Position numbers and translations under genes: made by a program. The notes under the pieces are model-generated. The model was not told where the DNA came from. It did not search any database and saw only the letters and a program-made list of their open reading frames with translations. Of a stretch of 56,177 nt of DNA, positions 52,791-56,177 are shown piece by piece (the stretch's first letter is position 1; each line of letters opens with the position of its first letter). This stretch comes from an uncultured Lachnospiraceae bacterium (GTDB lineage: Bacteria > Bacillota > Clostridia > Lachnospirales > Lachnospiraceae): the NCBI GenBank assembly GCA_910580015.1, contig CAJTVT010000015.1, positions 1 to 56,177 of the forward strand, written 5' to 3'.

Positions 52791-54647
52791 TTGAAAATAC
52801 TGGAAGAGAATCAGCTTTTGCTGAAGAAGCTGCTTTTAGTGATTTATGATGTTTTTGCAGTGGTTCTCTCAAGCATGATGGCGCTGATCTTGCGTTTTGA
52901 GGGAAATTACAGTGCAATTCCCCAGGAATACCTTGATCAAAGCCTGCAATATAGCTTTATTGTGATTGTGGTGACCATTGTGATATTTTATCTGCTTCGG
53001 CTTTATGGAAGCCTGTGGAGTTATGCGGGAGCTACGGAGCTGATGAATATTGTGGCGGGCAGTGTTTTGTCTGCTGGCGTCCAGATGGCTGTGATGGTTC
53101 TGTTAGACATGAAAATGCCCAGAAGTTATTATGTATTTTATGGCGGATGCCTTTGCATTTTGGTGGCGCTGGGCCGTTATTCTTACTGGGCAGTGAAAAC
53201 CTTAATCCGAAGACAGAAGGATGCCGCAAGTTGCACGAATGTGTTGGTGGTGGGCGCCGGGGAAGCGGGAAATATGTTGGTCCGGGAGATACGAAACAGC
53301 AGACATATCAAGAAACGTGTGGCATGTATTGTGGATGATTCCAAGATCAAGCAGGGCAACTACCTCCATGGAGTAAAAATCATGGGAGGTCGGGAGGAAA
53401 TCCCTGGATTGGTGAAAAAATACGGCGTGGATGAGATTATGATAGCTCTGCCCTCCGCGCCAGCAAAGGAGATAAAGCAGATTTTGGATATCTGTAAAGA
53501 GACAGGTTGTGAGATGAAACGGCTGCCAGGTGTCTATCAATTGGTGAATGGTGAAGTGGGCATCAGCACGCTCAAAGAGGTAGATGTCAATGATTTGCTG
53601 GGTAGAGATCCAGTGAAAGTAGATTTATCCGCTATTTTAGATTGTGTGGCAGGCAAGACAATTTTAGTGACAGGCGGTGGAGGCTCTATTGGAAGTGAAA
53701 TTTGTCGCCAAGTTGCAGAACACAATCCTGGAAGAATGGTGATCATAGATATTTACGAGAACACCACTTATGATATTCAAAATGAATTGAAGAGGAAATA
53801 TCCAAATTTAGATATTGTTGTCTTGATTGCGTCAGTGCGGAATACAAAGCGGATGGAGTTGATTTTTCAGAAATATCGACCAGAGATTGTCTATCATGCT
53901 GCGGCTCATAAACATGTACCTCTGATGGAGGATAGCCCAAATGAAGCTGTGAAAAATAATGTATTGGGGACCTGGAAGGTGGTGCAGGCAGCAGATCGGT
54001 GGAAAGTGAGACGATTTGTGTTGATTTCTACGGATAAGGCAGTGAATCCTACAAATATTATGGGCGCTACCAAGCGGATCTGTGAGATGATAATCCAGAC
54101 TTACAACAATCGCTCTAAAACAGAATTTGTGGCTGTGCGTTTTGGCAATGTGTTGGGCAGCAATGGGAGTGTGATCCCTCTGTTTAAAAGGCAGATTGCC
54201 CAGGGAGGGCCAGTAACCGTTACACATCCCGATATTATCCGATATTTTATGACCATCCCAGAAGCAGTCTCTTTGGTATTGCAGGCAGGGGCATACGCAA
54301 AAGGTGGAGAAATCTTTATATTGGATATGGGAGAACCAGTAAAAATTGCAGATTTAGCAAGAAATCTTATCCTGTTATCTGGCCATAAGCCAGGGGAAGA
54401 TATCTCTATTGTGTACACAGGTCTCAGGCCGGGAGAAAAGCTGTTTGAGGAGATGTTGATGGAAGAAGAGGGCCTGCAAGATACGGAAAATGAGATGATA
54501 CACATTGGGAAACCCATACAAATGGATGAAGATCATTTCCTGATGCAGTTAGAAAACCTGAAAGATTATGTGGTGCAAGAACCAGAGGATATCCGTAAAT
54601 GGGTTCAGGAGATTGTACCTACCTATCATCCAGAAAGGTTGCAGTAA
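52791..54647 (+). CDS. PglF/CapD-type UDP-sugar 4,6-dehydratase
   Basis: 618 residues. Four N-terminal helices (about 12-130) precede a CoA-binding-like domain (VLVVGAGEAGNMLV). The SDR domain has ILVTGGGGSIGSEICRQ (about 290) and STDKAVNPTNIMGATKR (about 412), which replaces YxxxK as usual in this family. It probably converts UDP-GlcNAc to UDP-4-keto-6-deoxy-GlcNAc. The start is TTG at 52791: AAAAGAGGAA is 7 nt upstream and no ATG is near. The aminotransferase that follows would act on its product. Confidence 0.92.
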   Translation: MKILEENQLLLKKLLLVIYDVFAVVLSSMMALILRFEGNYSAIPQEYLDQSLQYSFIVIVVTIVIFYLLRLYGSLWSYAGATELMNIVAGSVLSAGVQMAVMVLLDMKMPRSYYVFYGGCLCILVALGRYSYWAVKTLIRRQKDAASCTNVLVVGAGEAGNMLVREIRNSRHIKKRVACIVDDSKIKQGNYLHGVKIMGGREEIPGLVKKYGVDEIMIALPSAPAKEIKQILDICKETGCEMKRLPGVYQLVNGEVGISTLKEVDVNDLLGRDPVKVDLSAILDCVAGKTILVTGGGGSIGSEICRQVAEHNPGRMVIIDIYENTTYDIQNELKRKYPNLDIVVLIASVRNTKRMELIFQKYRPEIVYHAAAHKHVPLMEDSPNEAVKNNVLGTWKVVQAADRWKVRRFVLISTDKAVNPTNIMGATKRICEMIIQTYNNRSKTEFVAVRFGNVLGSNGSVIPLFKRQIAQGGPVTVTHPDIIRYFMTIPEAVSLVLQAGAYAKGGEIFILDMGEPVKIADLARNLILLSGHKPGEDISIVYTGLRPGEKLFEEMLMEEEGLQDTENEMIHIGKPIQMDEDHFLMQLENLKDYVVQEPEDIRKWVQEIVPTYHPERLQ

Positions 54648-54690
54648 AAGCTTACCAGCAGAGGGATTGAGAGGAAGGAAGCGTGATAAC

Positions 54691-55887
54691 ATGAAACATC
54701 ATATTTTTCTGGCTTCGCCCCATATGAGCGAGGAAGGTTTTGAACAAGAATATATTCAGGAGGCGTTTGAAAGTAACTGGATTGCGCCTCTTGGCACAAA
54801 TGTGACAGAATTTGAGAAAGAAATGGAGCAGAAACTGGGAGCGGGGAAAGCGGTAGCGCTTTCCTCTGGCACGGCTGCAATACATATGGCGTTAAAGGCG
54901 ATTGGAATAAGCCAGGGAGATTTGGTATTTTGCCAATCCCTGACTTTTTCTGCATCAGCAAATCCAATTACTTATGAAAAGGCAGTTCCTGTGTTTATTG
55001 ACAGTGAAAGCGATACCTGGAATATGGATCCAAAGGCGCTCAAAGAGGCTTTGGAAGCCTATGAGAGGGTTGGAAAGAAACCGAAGGCTGTGATTGTGGT
55101 GCATCTCTATGGAATTTGTGCTAAAATAGAAGAGATCACAGAGATTTGCCGCAAGCACAAAGTTCCATTGATAGAGGATGCCGCAGAAAGTTTAGGAACC
55201 ATTTATCGAGGAAGATATACTGGGACGTTTGGAGATTATGGAATTATCAGCTTTAATGGAAATAAAATAATCACAACATCTGGAGGCGGGATGCTGTTAG
55301 TAAATACAGAGGATGCCGTAGAAAAAGCTGAGAAAGTGCTTTATTGGGCTACCCAGGCTAGAGAGCCCGCCAGATGGTATCAGCATACAGAGATCGGTTA
55401 TAATTATCGGATGAGCAATGTTGTTGCAGGGATTGGAAGAGGACAACTGAAAGTTTTGGACAGACGCGTAGAGAAGAAACGCGCTATTTTTGAATTTTAT
55501 CAGAGACGTTTGGCAGGGCTAAGCGGACTTTCTTTTATGCCGATGCCGGAAAATGCGTTTTGTAATTGTTGGCTTTCGGTAATTCAATTGGAGAAAGATT
55601 GTCCAGTGAAACCTTTGGATATCATGAAATCTCTCGAAGATGAGGACGTGGAAAGCCGACCTGTCTGGAAGCCAATGCATCTTCAACCTGTGTTTGCAGG
55701 ATGTGAATTTCTTTCAAGAGAAAAAGAGCTTTTTATCACAGATAAGGAAACTGGGGCAGACAACAGCGTGAGTGGTCAGCTTTTTGAGAGAGGGGTTTGC
55801 CTGCCCAGTGATACAAAGATGTCAGAAGAAGATCAAGAGAGGATCTGTCGTGTGTTGGAAAAGCTTTGGCAGATAGAGGGAATGTGA
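54691..55887 (+). CDS. DegT/DnrJ/EryC1/StrS sugar aminotransferase (PglE-like)
   Basis: 398 residues. A PLP-dependent fold-type I enzyme with ALSSGTAAIHMALKAIGI, VHLYGICAKIEEI, IEDAAESLGTIY and SFNGNKIITTSGGG, in which the Lys (about 192) binds PLP. It likely makes UDP-4-amino-4,6-dideoxy-GlcNAc from the product of the upstream dehydratase, as in bacillosamine synthesis. Start 54691 follows GAGGAAGGAAGC. Its last codons seed a 50-bp tandem repeat. An acetyltransferase for the full bacillosamine route is not in the window. Confidence 0.92.
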   Translation: MKHHIFLASPHMSEEGFEQEYIQEAFESNWIAPLGTNVTEFEKEMEQKLGAGKAVALSSGTAAIHMALKAIGISQGDLVFCQSLTFSASANPITYEKAVPVFIDSESDTWNMDPKALKEALEAYERVGKKPKAVIVVHLYGICAKIEEITEICRKHKVPLIEDAAESLGTIYRGRYTGTFGDYGIISFNGNKIITTSGGGMLLVNTEDAVEKAEKVLYWATQAREPARWYQHTEIGYNYRMSNVVAGIGRGQLKVLDRRVEKKRAIFEFYQRRLAGLSGLSFMPMPENAFCNCWLSVIQLEKDCPVKPLDIMKSLEDEDVESRPVWKPMHLQPVFAGCEFLSREKELFITDKETGADNSVSGQLFERGVCLPSDTKMSEEDQERICRVLEKLWQIEGM

Positions 55888-55993
55888 AGTAGGGCTTTTG
55901 TGTGCTGGAAAAGCTTTGGTAGATAGAGGGAATGTGAAGTAGGGCTTTTGTGTGCTGAGAAAAGCTTTGGTAGATAGAGAGGATGTGAGGAGC
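55851..55993 (+). repeat. 50/51-bp tandem repeat at the aminotransferase 3' end
   Basis: Three units start near 55851, 55901 and 55951. The first contains the last twelve codons and stop of the aminotransferase gene; copies 2 and 3 lie beyond the stop. In the copies one CAG codon has become TAG. Each unit ends with ATGTGA (55882, 55932 and 55983), a start codon directly followed by a stop. The last unit merges into the ribosome site of the next gene. Confidence 0.85.
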
Positions 55994-56177
55994 ATGTATT
56001 GTCCGTTACCGATTGGAATAGATGATTTCCGAGAAATGATTGTGAAAAATTATTATTATGTGGATAAAACGTCTATGATTAAGGAACTTCTGGATAGACG
56101 AGGAAAGGTAAATCTCTTTACACGTCCCCGAAGATTTGGAAAAACGTTAAATCTAAGTATGTTAAAGTATTTTTTTG
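55994..56177 (+). CDS. AAA-ATPase/DUF1703-like protein, 3' truncated by the window
   Basis: The first 61 codons read MYCPLPIGIDDFREMIVKNY followed by YVDKTSMI and a Walker A-like RPRRFGKTLNLSMLKYFF. This is the hallmark N-terminus of the large AAA-ATPase-like/PD-(D/E)XK (DUF1703) family, which often occurs in many copies per genome in gut anaerobes. The function is unknown. A GAGGAGC site precedes the start. The end and nuclease domain lie outside the window. Confidence 0.82.
   Translation, partial: MYCPLPIGIDDFREMIVKNYYYVDKTSMIKELLDRRGKVNLFTRPRRFGKTLNLSMLKYFF

Overview
The window is a low-to-mid GC Firmicute chromosome segment, most likely a Lachnospiraceae (Clostridia) gut bacterium. The reasons are the gene families and orders seen: an MreB/Mbl gene followed by two flagellar rod genes, comF next to the flagellar YvyF-type gene, the cdaA-cdaR-glmM block, DUF2304 and DUF2142 membrane proteins, and secreted proteins with InlB-type B-repeats. 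I do not commit to a genus. All recognised genes are on the + strand.

Region 1 (1-12.6 kb) is housekeeping. It holds a promoter and leader hairpin, mreB/mbl, two FlgF/FlgG-like rod proteins, a small FlgJ-type rod-binding protein and recD2. A 0.43-kb array of three palindromic repeats follows, then comF, the YvyF-like gene, two unknown membrane proteins, cdaA (c-di-AMP synthase), cdaR, glmM and HPr, ending in an intrinsic terminator at 12629-12662.

Region 2 (12.7-56 kb) is one very long surface-glycan locus. It encodes all four dTDP-L-rhamnose enzymes (rmlD, rmlB, rmlA, rmlC), scattered rather than clustered. Around them lie GT2 glycosyltransferases, a Wzx-type flippase, a polyprenyl-phosphate GT with DUF2304, an acyltransferase, and several large membrane proteins that may be GT-C enzymes or polymerases. 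There are also two secreted B-repeat proteins, one with a DUF5722 glycosidase-like domain and one with a transglutaminase-like domain. A first ABC exporter (Wzm plus a Wzt with a C-terminal glycan-binding domain) is followed by a double-GT2 enzyme, a methyltransferase with a kinase-like domain that recalls the chain terminator WbdD, an initiating phosphoglycosyltransferase, a GT2 and an epimerase. A second part, with its own promoter at 42769-42797, looks teichoic-acid-like: two LicD proteins, a second ABC exporter, an IspD/TarI-like cytidylyltransferase, a TagF/TarL-like polymerase, a double pyruvyltransferase, and a PglF-type dehydratase with its aminotransferase. The last gene (AAA-ATPase/DUF1703-like) runs off the window.

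The most unusual signal is non-coding. At five gene junctions in the glycan locus the 3' end of the upstream gene, including or reaching its stop codon, is repeated in tandem (periods about 42, 60/53, 38, 16 and 50 bp). Several of the repeats carry short ATG-to-stop mini-ORFs lying close to the preceding stop. In addition, two copies of a ~121-bp palindromic MITE-like element, each with an apparent 6-7 bp target duplication, flank a membrane-protein gene that appears split in two.
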